From Hemileia vastatrix (Eukaryota > Basidiomycota > Pucciniomycetes > Pucciniales > Zaghouaniaceae), in NCBI GenBank assembly GCA_030280995.1, contig JASXTE010000009.1, positions 32,837,501 to 32,901,500 of the forward strand: a stretch of 64,000 nt of DNA, in the 5' to 3' direction. Positions within the stretch are counted from its first letter, which is position 1; each line of letters opens with the position of its first letter. A model generated the notes under the pieces. That model saw only the letters and a list, made by a program, of their open reading frames with translations. It searched no databases and was not told the origin of the DNA. Positions 1-9,400 of the stretch are shown piece after piece. Position numbers and translations under genes: made by a program.

Positions 1-525
1 AGATTGGTGGGTGCGCATGGGCTCTTAGTTAGTGGTCTGTGTGTACATAGTGAATAAGACAGTTTGTGGCAACCTTAATCATCATACAACCATCCGGAGG
101 TGATTTATTGTTCCTCACTCAGTTTTCACTGTTTCTGGCCACAATTGGCTGTGTTTGTTGCAAGTGAGTTCTTCATTTAACTTAACTTTGGCAACTGTTT
201 TCTCTGTTATAGTCTTTCAAGCTATATCAAGTATTATTGCTGTCTCTGGTGTGGATTTGCAGCCTACATCAAGTATCTTTGCTGTCTCTGGTGTGGACTT
301 TGTTCTACATTTCAGTTCTTTGGTCTAGTAGTCTATCTGGGGACTACATTCTTGGCTCATCAAGCAGTCAAGTGTGTTTAAAATGAGCTTTAGCAAAACA
401 GGAACCAACTTACTTTAGAAAGTAAATCTCACTCTATTTTTCTAAAGGGAAAGGGGATTTTCTCACTGGTTTTTCTCCACCTCCCTTGGTCAGGGCCTAT
501 AGCTAGTACTATATGATAATCTACA
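1..525 (+). repeat. 5' LTR of element A (left edge at or beyond window start)
   Basis: It aligns along its whole length with about 29882-30407 and ends in the same ctaca at 525, after which the two copies diverge. Similarity already reaches base 1 (agatt against aaatt), so the LTR may begin upstream of the window. No TATA box stands out. Confidence 0.8.
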
Positions 526-529
526 TTTC

Positions 530-546
530 TGGCGCCCAACATGGGG
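530..546 (+). other. Primer binding site of element A, tRNA-Lys type
   Basis: TGGCGCCCAACATGGGG lies 4 bases after the LTR end. It is the complement of the 3' end of eukaryotic tRNA-Lys(CUU) (CCCCACGTTGGGCGCCA) with one mismatch. It is the same PBS type used by several insect gypsy-class elements. The tRNA match is from memory of the tRNA sequence. Confidence 0.8.
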
Positions 547-615
547 AAGAACATGCTAGTTCTTTGGAATCTCATTTTCTTTTGTTGGCTCTTTTTGGTG
601 TTTTGGTCTGGAGGA

Positions 616-2967
616 ATGGCTTCTGGTTCCTCTATTCCAGTGGTGACTGTCAGTGGGGGAGATGGTCCTCCTGCTGTGATGGTAAAGGAGTGTGTTAGGA
701 TTTAAACTTGGGATTGTACCAAGTTTAATGGGGAGGATGTCAAGTGATTTCTGGAGAAGTATGAAACTGCTTCTGGAGTGGATGGTGCTTCTTACCTGGA
801 CATGGTGAAGCAGATTATCTTCTTCATTGGTGATAGGGCAGTGGAGAAGGAGATTGTGGCCATGTCTGGCTACAAGAAGAGGGATTGGAAGTTATTATGT
901 AGGGAGATGGTAGATAGATGGGGTGTCAGGTTCACTATGGTGGATCTGAACAAGGTTTTCAGTGAATGGTAATCTTATGGTGGTGTTGGTAACTTGCGTA
1001 GTTACAGAAAGTTTCTGCTACATTTTGATCCTGTGGTAGAATACTTGGTGGAAGTTGAGGAGCTGGCACATGAAAATGCTGCCAAGGATGTTTTTTGTTC
1101 TGCCCTTGCTAGAGATGTCAGGATGGATGTGTTGAAGGAGCTGTCAAGGAAGGACTTGATGAAGACTCTTTCTAATGGGGACCAGAAGTTGCTTGCCTTA
1201 AATAAGGTGAAGGAGGCTGTTGAGGCCCATTTGAAGTTATTTGCTGTGGACACCTATCAGGAGGGGTGTCCCAAAGATGTCAGCAAAGTCAGTGAGGATT
1301 TGGATGAAGAGGAAGTTAGGGTGAAGAAGGAGGAGAAGAATATGGTGCAGGTTCCCAAACAGGAGAGGGACCCATTGTTGGAGAAGTTGGATGATCTCAC
1401 AAAGCAGCTGCATATTTTTGTTCAGGAGGCTAAGAAGGTAAATAAGGCACCTTCTCAGCCAAGAGATTTTGATAGGAGGGATGTTAGGAGTGATCTTTTG
1501 GTCTGCTCTTATTGCAGCAGGAGGGGGAACAGTTCCAATGATTGTTGGGCATTGAACAGGAATGTGTCTGAAGGAAAGGTGGAATTTGATGGCAGGGTTT
1601 TCAAGTTCCCTGATGGTTCATTTTTGAAGCCCAGTGAGGGGCAGGCTCCTGTTGATTTGGTCAGGAGAAGGGGTGGTCTCAATCAAAGGAGGCCAAGGTT
1701 TGAGGAGATTCCTGTTCAGGGGAAGTCTTCTGGTAAGGAGGATGATGACCTCAAGGGAAAGGGGAAGTAGGTCAATAAGGTCTCTTTTTCTACTTCCTTT
1801 GGTGGTTCGGAGTTGTATTCCTGTGGTGGACAGTCAAGTGGAGAATGCTTAGCTGGTGTTTATGATGTGGAAGCAGGGAAGGTGGGGAGGCCTATGAGCA
1901 GTTCTCAGGCCCAACAAAAGCCAAATGCTACAAAGGTGGATCCTAATCTGAGTGCAGCTAGGAAGAGGTACAGAAAAGAGGAGCTGTAAAAGATTCAGAA
2001 GGGTATGGCTGACATGGGCCCCCCTAGTTTTGGTGCATTGGACATGAATGGTGAGCCAATGCCAATGGAGGTTGATTCTGACTCTGAGTAGGATGTCCCT
2101 TTGGCTTCATTTCCAAAGCCTTCTGGAGTTAGAGGATCTGGTGAGGGATCTGGTTTGGTTCCTGTTAATGGTAAATCTGTTGGTGGTGCTGGTCCTCAAG
2201 AAGCTTCTAGGACCAAGGTAGTGAAGCAAAGAGCTCACTTTGAGAGGCCAGTAGTTTCTGGTCAAGTTAATTTTATGGACTCTGTCCTGGAAAGGATGAA
2301 TCAGGGTCAGGTTTCCCTTTCTTATGGGGAATTGTATGCTATCAGTCCAGGGTTGGCTGATAGACAGAAAAAATTGTTGACCAGGAGAAGAGTTTCTTCT
2401 GGGGAGGTGGAATACATCTGTGATTCTGCGGAAAAGTTTGGTGAGGGGTTGGAAACTCATTTTTCTGCTCCTCTGGGTTATGTCAATGTCACTCTGAATG
2501 GCAGCGAGGCAAGGACATTGGTTGATTCAGGTTCTCAGATAAACCTTATTTCTTTGTTTGAGGCTACTCATTTGGGCCTCCCCATCAAAACTGGTATTGG
2601 TGGGATTTTGAGAGGAATTGTTTGCCATGTCACTGAAATAGTTGGAACTTCTGAGTTTGTGAAAATAGATGTTGGAAGAGCCTCAGGGAAGGTTCATTTT
2701 TATATTGCTAAGGGAACAGTTAAAACTGTTTTGGGTGGGCCATTCTTGATGTATTTTCAGGCGATAATTGGTTATCAATTTGATTTGGGAATCAGTTTGG
2801 AGTTGACTGGTGAAGATGAAAGGAGACTTCACATGAGGTTATCATCCCCAGGAGAGGATGGTTGGGAGACCAGGACTGGTTTATCTTCAATGTGCCAGTG
2901 CATGGATTGTTGCAGGAGAAGTTGGTGCCGCCTCTGGTTTTTTAGAGTGTGGCTCAGGCTCTATTGA
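616..2967 (+). pseudogene. Gag-protease gene of element A, broken by six in-frame stops
   Basis: One reading frame runs from the ATG at 616 to 2967 and is interrupted by TAA 703, TGA 745, TAA 970, TAG 1768, TAA 1987 and TAG 2089. It would make capsid, nucleocapsid and aspartic protease for particle assembly. The capsid part (about 760-1260) resembles the gag fragment at 63420-64000. Basic and acidic linkers follow. A CX2C zinc-knuckle-like motif sits near 1504-1545 (CSYCSRRG, the usual His replaced by Asn). The protease active site Asp-Ser-Gly is at 2524, followed by a typical hydrophobic stretch. After about 2830 the frame is lost. All six stops could have come from CAA, CAG or CGA by one C-to-T change. 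Apparent starts downstream of each stop are TTG or GTG and are not real eukaryotic starts. Confidence 0.85.
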
Positions 2968-3958
2968 GAGTCTGTCTTTTTTAGAGTAATGAGGGCTGAT
3001 CACCCTAGTGGTACAACCTCTCCACAAGATGAGGAAATCCCAGGTTGTCGTAGGTCAGCTCCCTTGGAGATATACCAAGTGGATTTTCAACTTTTACTTT
3101 TTAATGTTTCTCTTCTCTGCAAGTATTCAGCAAATTTTTTATCAAGTCTCTGTTCTCTCTCAAGATTCTCAATTATTTTTAGTTCAAGCTCAAGGAAGAT
3201 GATTGGTTATATATCTTTATTGAAAGATATGCAAAAATATTATGGGGTGATGAGACTGGGGTCTAAAAGTAAGTCCTCCCAATGGTGCAATGCTAGGGTT
3301 TCATCTACACCTTTCAAAAACATTACCTGAGCCACACCTGTGAGCATTGAGGAAACCCTTGGTTATTTGTGTAGGTCAGAAGAAAACTCAAGAAAAGAAG
3401 ATAAAAATTTCAAGATAATTCCAGAAAATCAAGAAAAAAATCTGAAGATAATAAAGAAAGAAGATTCAAAATATTTTTGTGAAGATCGTCAAGATCAATT
3501 TTTGGGACTCCAGCATGAGGTTAACTTGCAGAAAATTATGAAGAAAGAAGATCATCAAGATCAACCTTTGGGCCTCCAGCATGAGGATAAACTGCACAAT
3601 TTGAAAAGAGTTGATTGTGAAGATGAATCAAGATTTGAAGATTTGGAAGAGGGAAGTGAAGATGAAGATTTGGAATTGTGTAAAAGTTTTGGAGTGGTGA
3701 GATTGGGGTCTAAAAGTAAGTCCTTCCAATTGTGTACCGCTAGGGTTTCTTCTACACCTTTCAAAAATCTTAACTTGGCCACACATGTAAGCAATGGGGA
3801 AAAACTTGGTTTTTGTTCCAGGTCTGGTGGTGAAGATTTCATGAAGATCCCTCAAGTTGAAGGAGGAGCATCAAAGTATAAGAAGGTAGTGCAGAAGATT
3901 AGGCCTGTCAATGAGCCTATGCCTGTGGGTTTGAATCTGCCCTTGAAGAGACCTTCTT
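2968..3958 (+). pseudogene. Protease-to-RT spacer of element A, with internal duplication
   Basis: A Lys/Glu/Asp-rich reading frame from 3340 (ATG) runs up to the B insertion at 3958. It holds a duplicated block: 3240-3380 and 3690-3830 both encode versions of LGSKSKS followed by ARVSSTPFKN. A shorter repeat encodes two versions of QDQ(F/P)LGLQHE near 3490 and 3560. The last residues of the open frame lie in B's LTR and do not belong to A. No known domain is visible. It looks like a linker rather than an enzyme, and it is broken from the protease by stops. Confidence 0.6.
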
Positions 3959-5101
3959 TGTCAGCCAGGCTATTCCAGGAGTCCAGTAAATGATATATAA
4001 ATTATAAAACCTTAAAGAGTGGGTAAAACTTGTATTTAATGAATATAACTTAATATTTTATTACATAATGAAATTATATAAGAATTTTATTATATACAAA
4101 TGTTACATTAAACTTATTGGTTATATATATTTTTATATACAATTAAATTGGGCATAATATAATATATTCTACAAATAATGGCGCATTTTTATATATTTAA
4201 TAATTATCAGTTTATATTTAATTAATTAAAAAACATATATTATAATTACAAGTGTAAATTTGATTTATAATATATTTAAATTAATTACTTAAATTTATAT
4301 ATTAACTAATACCTCTCATATGACACTAAACAATTATTAAGGACGCTTCTTTTGACCCTTAATTGTGTTAGAAAAAACAAATAATTTAATTTGAACTAAA
4401 TTGAGATTAATTGATTGTTTTGTTGCGTCAAATTATTTTTTTGTTTCACTTAAAATGTTCTCTAATCAGGATGGACCATCTGTTGGGAATTATATTTCTC
4501 ATAGTTCCTATGTTTCCACTCTTGTTTAGTTATTTACTATTGTCACTTACTGATTTGGGGATTAATGGCGGGGAAATTGGATTCTTAATTGGGCTTTTAA
4601 TTAATTGTTTCATGTTTTTCTCTATATTGTTATGTTTCATTTACTCTTTTTGATATATTTGTTTTATTCCTTTCTAATCATTGTATTTACTGATATAGTA
4701 GCGCTTCAGAGGACCCATTGCCTATAAAAGGGCCTTGGATAATCCCCTGTAGCCTGATCACTTATTATACACTCAACAATTTAAATACAATTTTTATATT
4801 ACGTTTATATTCTTTTTATTAGTAATAAAAATCTAATTAAAATTTTATATAACAAATTAAAGGTTGCTTTAAGTCTGATAGTAATTATTTTGGTTGCCGC
4901 GCAGAACTCTTACTTAAAATAATATTAATATTAATAAATCCAAGTTGTTGTCACCTCCCAGCTCACTTATCGTTGTTTTTCTCTCAATAAATTAAATAAT
5001 TTTATTAAATTTTATTTTTTTTATTACCCATACCTTTTTCCTCCTTCTCCTCCTCTCATTCCTTCCTCCATTTTCTCCTTCTTCTAGACGACCAGCCGAC
5101 A
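3959..5101 (+). repeat. 5' LTR of element B
   Basis: TG...CA-bounded 1,143-bp LTR, nearly identical to 12005-13147. A small ORF inside it (4411-4653, repeated at 12457-12699) is hydrophobic and T-rich. I take it as chance. Confidence 0.95.
4723..4730 (+). promoter_or_regulatory. TATA box of element B 5' LTR
   Basis: TATAAAAG in the context GCCTATAAAAGGGCC, about 370 bp before the LTR end. The same box is found in the LTR of element D (36165-36172), which is otherwise diverged. This supports it as the Pol II promoter. Confidence 0.7.
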
Positions 5102-5804
5102 ACTGGGGGCCTTTCCAAACGACGACGACGATCGAAGCCTGGCGACGAACGACAAAACGCACGGACCACCTAGCAAAACGAAACTTTTGCCGCGACTGTG
5201 TTTCGAACTTGGGTTCGACATATTAGGTTATATAGTATTAATTTTTATATTATTTTGAAGTGATTTCTCGATCACTATAGTAAGTTCACCTTTGCGCCTC
5301 TCACTCATAATACTATATTTTTATTGCAATAACAGTGATTGTGGCTTAATTGCTGATTCACTGAGTGTAAGTGTTCATTTTTTTTACAAAAATTTTTTTT
5401 TTTTTCCTAGTTGACCAATATAGAGTGTTAAATCCTCTTAGTCCTAGAAGAATTAACAATATTATTAATACAAATTGAATTATTAATTTAATTTTTTTTT
5501 ATTATTAATTATTGTTAATTTTTGGTTGACTTAAAAGTACATTGTGCTTAGTCCCAGTATATATTGCCATATTTAATATTGGTAATTAATTGGTTGAATT
5601 AACTAACTTGTTATTCCCAATTTAAACTTGCAATCCATTTTTTTTTTTTAAAAATTGATTTTTTAATTATTACTTTATATTGAAAGTTAATTTTTCTATA
5701 ATTTAATTAATTAAAAAATTTTTTTATATTATTTGGAGCAAATTATTGACTGACTTTGATTATTTTTTTAAAGTACAAAGTAAAATATTAATCTTCCCAC
5801 TATT
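5102..5804 (+). other. Leader of element B with putative primer binding site
   Basis: Directly after the LTR comes aCTGGGGGCCTTTCC. The same place in C reads aTTGGGGGTCTTTCC, and in D aTTGGGAACCTTTTC. The TGGG(G/A) core probably starts the PBS at 5104, but I cannot assign a tRNA. The first 130 bases are GC-richer than the rest. The remainder is AT-rich, with loose repeats of a TTGAC...AGTCC motif (5410-5620). Confidence 0.5.
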
Positions 5805-6485
5805 ATGTCCAACAATTTGACAGAAAAAATGGATAACATGCAAGTGGATGAGATAGAAATTGACTATGATGCTGACACTGTAAGTTCTTCTAAAGTTGGT
5901 CATAAAAAATCTTATGCTAACACAAAGAATTCTCATACTACAGGATGTGGAAATGACAGGAAATGCAAACAAACCAAACCCCCTTCCCCCAGTACCACAG
6001 AAGGAAGTAAAGCCTCTAGTGCCTCAAGAAGGTCTTCCAAAAGGCTTCAAAATAAAAAAGCTTCCTCTGCCACAACAAATCAGCAACCTCTCCAGTCATA
6101 TAAAAGAGTTGAAGACAGAAAATATGACGTACAAAGCAAAGGTAGACACATTGTGGGACCAGGTCCAAGAACTCAGGAACCAGATTCAGGCCCAGGCCCC
6201 TCCTCAATTGCCTCCCAATCAGCTTCAACTTCAGGCTCAACCTTCACAGCCACCAGCTCAACCATCCAAAATCCAAATACTATGGAAGTAGAGCAATGGA
6301 AATGGGATTATCTAATGAGTCACTACCAACAGAATGTGCAACACCCTCCTCATCATCAGCCTGGCCCATCCAGAACACCCAATTTCCATCCACCTCCTCA
6401 TCCCTACCAACAAAGCAGGAGAAAGAAGGCCCAAGCACAATCCCAAACCCAGTCCCAGGGGAAGTTTCCTCCTCTGCCATGGTAA
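5805..6485 (+). CDS. Overlapping 5' gene of element B: small coiled-coil protein (spliced) / Gag leader (unspliced)
   Basis: The ATG at 5805 opens a 25-codon exon followed by an intron at 5880-5943. Spliced, the frame continues DVEMTGN and contains a coiled coil around 6040-6170 (KGFKIKKLPLPQQ and SSHIKELKTEN). Its tail, with the motif WKWDY near 6298, HPY, a basic tract and final Pro-Trp-stop at 6483, lies one base out of step. B therefore has a one-base shift near 6270-6290. Retained, the frame runs on as a Ser/Thr/Pro-rich 226-codon ORF. C and D carry the same coiled coil, W(K/Q)WD, HPY and PW-stop elements, so the spliced-frame protein is conserved. Its function is unknown. A nucleic-acid-binding or Gag-assisting role is a guess from the basic tail. 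Confidence 0.6.
   Translation: MSNNLTEKMDNMQVDEIEIDYDADTVSSSKVGHKKSYANTKNSHTTGCGNDRKCKQTKPPSPSTTEGSKASSASRRSSKRLQNKKASSATTNQQPLQSYKRVEDRKYDVQSKGRHIVGPGPRTQEPDSGPGPSSIASQSASTSGSTFTATSSTIQNPNTMEVEQWKWDYLMSHYQQNVQHPPHHQPGPSRTPNFHPPPHPYQQSRRKKAQAQSQTQSQGKFPPLPW
5880..5943 (+). other. Intron 1 of element B (64 nt, 1 mod 3)
   Basis: GTAAGT donor at 5880 and ACAG acceptor ending at 5943. Introns at the same place occur in C (19999-20053, 55 nt) and D (37437-37494, 58 nt). In each the downstream exon starts with GA(T/C) and encodes D-(V/I)-x-M. All three lengths are 1 mod 3, so retention changes the frame. Confidence 0.7.
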
Positions 6486-9400
6486 GTAATTTGGTTGATA
6501 GTCACTTGGGTATGTTTTCTAATAAATCTTCTTCTGCAGGTAATATTATTGAACATGGTGAAAGAACAGTTAAACCTGTTAAAAGACAGCTTCCTGTAAC
6601 TAGTAGCCCTATTGATGTAATTAGCAAATTGTCATTTGATGAACCTTTACATTTAACTTCTACATCTTTAATTAATCCTTCTCTTGCAATTAAAAATGAT
6701 TCTGTTCCCCCTGAAATCTATAACTTAATTGAAAAAACATCTGAGGAAATTTTGAAAGATACCCTTGATTTTAATATTGTGAAAGACAAACATGTGAGAG
6801 ATGTGTTAATCCATGAAAATGATAGATTAAATAATTTACACTTGCAATGTAAAGTGAGTTCTTCTGTACAAGATACAGCTTATTTAAAAATCAAAGAAAC
6901 CTTGAATATTGTTCTTAGTCAACAAAAACAAATAAGAAGTGACCATAGAGCTATCTCAGATAGAAATATCAGTCTGCATAAAACATTGAGTGAATTGAAA
7001 CCCCTTATTGAGGAAAATTATTCATTCAAAAATGAAATAAAATCTCTACAAAATGAGTTGAAGAAACTAAAAAATGACTTCCATGCACTAAGTACCAAAC
7101 ACTCAGTTTCTGAGGACAGAAATGTTCTATCTCTTGCAAAAGTGAATGACCAGATGTCTGAAATTCCAAGAATAAGAAACTATGTGTCTGACCTACAGGA
7201 AAAGTTCTCAACCTTAACCATCAATAATGAATTAAATGAGATTTCTTCCAGTAAGCTGCATAAAAATAAAGGGAAAAAACCTGAACAAAGTTCATCCTTT
7301 CTTCCTCATATTTCAACCATTAAACAAACTGACAATGAGTCTGTAAAATCTTTTGCCACTAGCAAAAAATCTTGTGATGGTCATGCACCAGCTGTTTCTG
7401 TAAATAATGAAATTTCTGAACACCTGGCTAAACTTCAGGAATTATTACTAATGAATAATTCAAATCAAAAAGTGGACCATCCCAGTAGTCAGAAAAATTG
7501 GCCTAAGTTAGACCAATATCCTACCTTTGATGGTGATTCTTCCTCTGATTGGCAACACTTTATCCAAAGAATTGATAATTTAAAGAGATCTTATAAACTA
7601 CCTGATGAGGAAATTGTTTCTAAGCTAATTTCTTTATTTTCCAATGTAGCCTTGATGAGGTATGAATCTGTCCTTTTAGATAACAATCATTATACATGGA
7701 ATGATTGGAAATCCTTGATTGAGAATCAGTTTGGTGGTTCAAAATTCAGGTTAGCTCAGCAAAGACTGTATGAGAATACTAGATATGTATCCTCCTCTGT
7801 TGAAAAGCCCATTGTTTTTCTGATGAAAATAACTAAAATCCTTAGAGCAATTGATCCAAAGATGGATTATGATATTTGGAGAGATAAAATCTTGTATAAA
7901 TTACCAAATTCTCTTAGGGATTTGATTGTTGCTAGAACTGAGCATGTAAGGGAAAATTCTTCTTTCATTAATATCTGTAATGAAGTACTACTCAACCAAA
8001 GATATGAACCAAAGAATTACCTTAGTAAATCTTATAATGATCAGAATAAACCTTCTATAAAGCTCCCAGAAAAATCTGGTAAACCCTCTGCCCCAGTTGC
8101 ACCTAGAAAATATGCAACAAGTACTTGTTATAAATGTAACAAACCGTGGCAAAAGGGTCATGTTTGTGACAAGAAAATTCATCTTGTTGAACAAAATGAA
8201 GACACTGATGAAGTTGAACTTGATGTCAATAATTCTTCCAGTGACTGTGAAAGTAATATCTCCTATGAAAATGAATCTGTAAAAGATGTTTTAATGTTGG
8301 AACATGATGTCCATTATTTAAATAATATATCTGAAGATTGTGTATTGAATTTATCTTCAGTAGAAAATGCTGAGATAATTAAAGATATTACTAACAATTC
8401 TATTCCTATATCCCCTTTAAAGGCACCTGTTATCATTAATGGTAAAAATGTTGATGTAGTTCTTGATTCTGGTGCTGGAGGAAGTGTAGTATCTGAAAAA
8501 GCTTTGGCTTCAGTGGATATGGATTATTTGAGTAAATTATTGCCTATAACTTCTGAAAAATGGAGAGGGTATGGTTCTACCTTATTTCCTATTGGCAAAT
8601 ACAAAACCTCTGTATTCTTCAAATATAATGGTGGTTTTGTCAGAGCTATTTGTGAGTTTGTTGTCATGAAAAATGATAATTTGAGCAATTGGTTTATTAT
8701 GGGAAATGATATTTTAACAATGTTTGGTGTGAAACTGGACCCAGCAAATAATTGCTTTACATTAGGAATGAATGGGAAAAGAAAATTCAAAATTTCTTCT
8801 CCTAAACCTTCTGGGCATTTGTTGAAATCTTGTAACTCACTCACCCAATGTAAAGGTAGAACAACAACTGAAATGGATGATTTATTACATGAAATAAATA
8901 CCGCTTCTTTTGGTGATCATTTAACTAATGAACAAAAGGATTCTATAGTTGCCTCTATTACCTCTTTCCCTATGGCTTTTGCTCATGGTTCTCATGTCTT
9001 GGGAATTGTTCAGGAAGAGATGAAAATTACCTTATCCTGTAATTTGAGTGATATTCCTCCTTCCCTTAAGAAAAAACCATATCCTGCTTCTCCATCAAAA
9101 AGAAAAGATATTGAAGATAATATTGAAACATTATTGAAAATGAATATCATTGAGAAAGTGGATGTCACCCCCAAATATTGTGTCATCTCCCCAGTCTTAA
9201 TTTCTTATGAAAAAGATAAGGCTAGATTATGTGGAGATTACAGAGCTTTAAATACTTATACTGTTGATGATATTTATCCTTTACCCAGAATTAATTCAAT
9301 ACATGCTACCTTGCAAGGTGCAAAATTTATTAGTTGTCTGGATGGTAATAAAGGTTATCATCAAGTTCCAGTTGAGAAAAATTCTCAAAATTTTTTGCTT

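Noticed and set aside
4411..4653. 80-codon hydrophobic ORF in both B LTRs
   Set aside because: T-rich sequence gives Leu/Phe/Ile runs by chance. It overlaps the promoter region.
5185..5225. tRNA-like TTCGAA/GGTTCGA boxes in B's leader, and a similar piece in D near 36595
   Set aside because: No cloverleaf can be drawn, and the A box and anticodon arm are missing.
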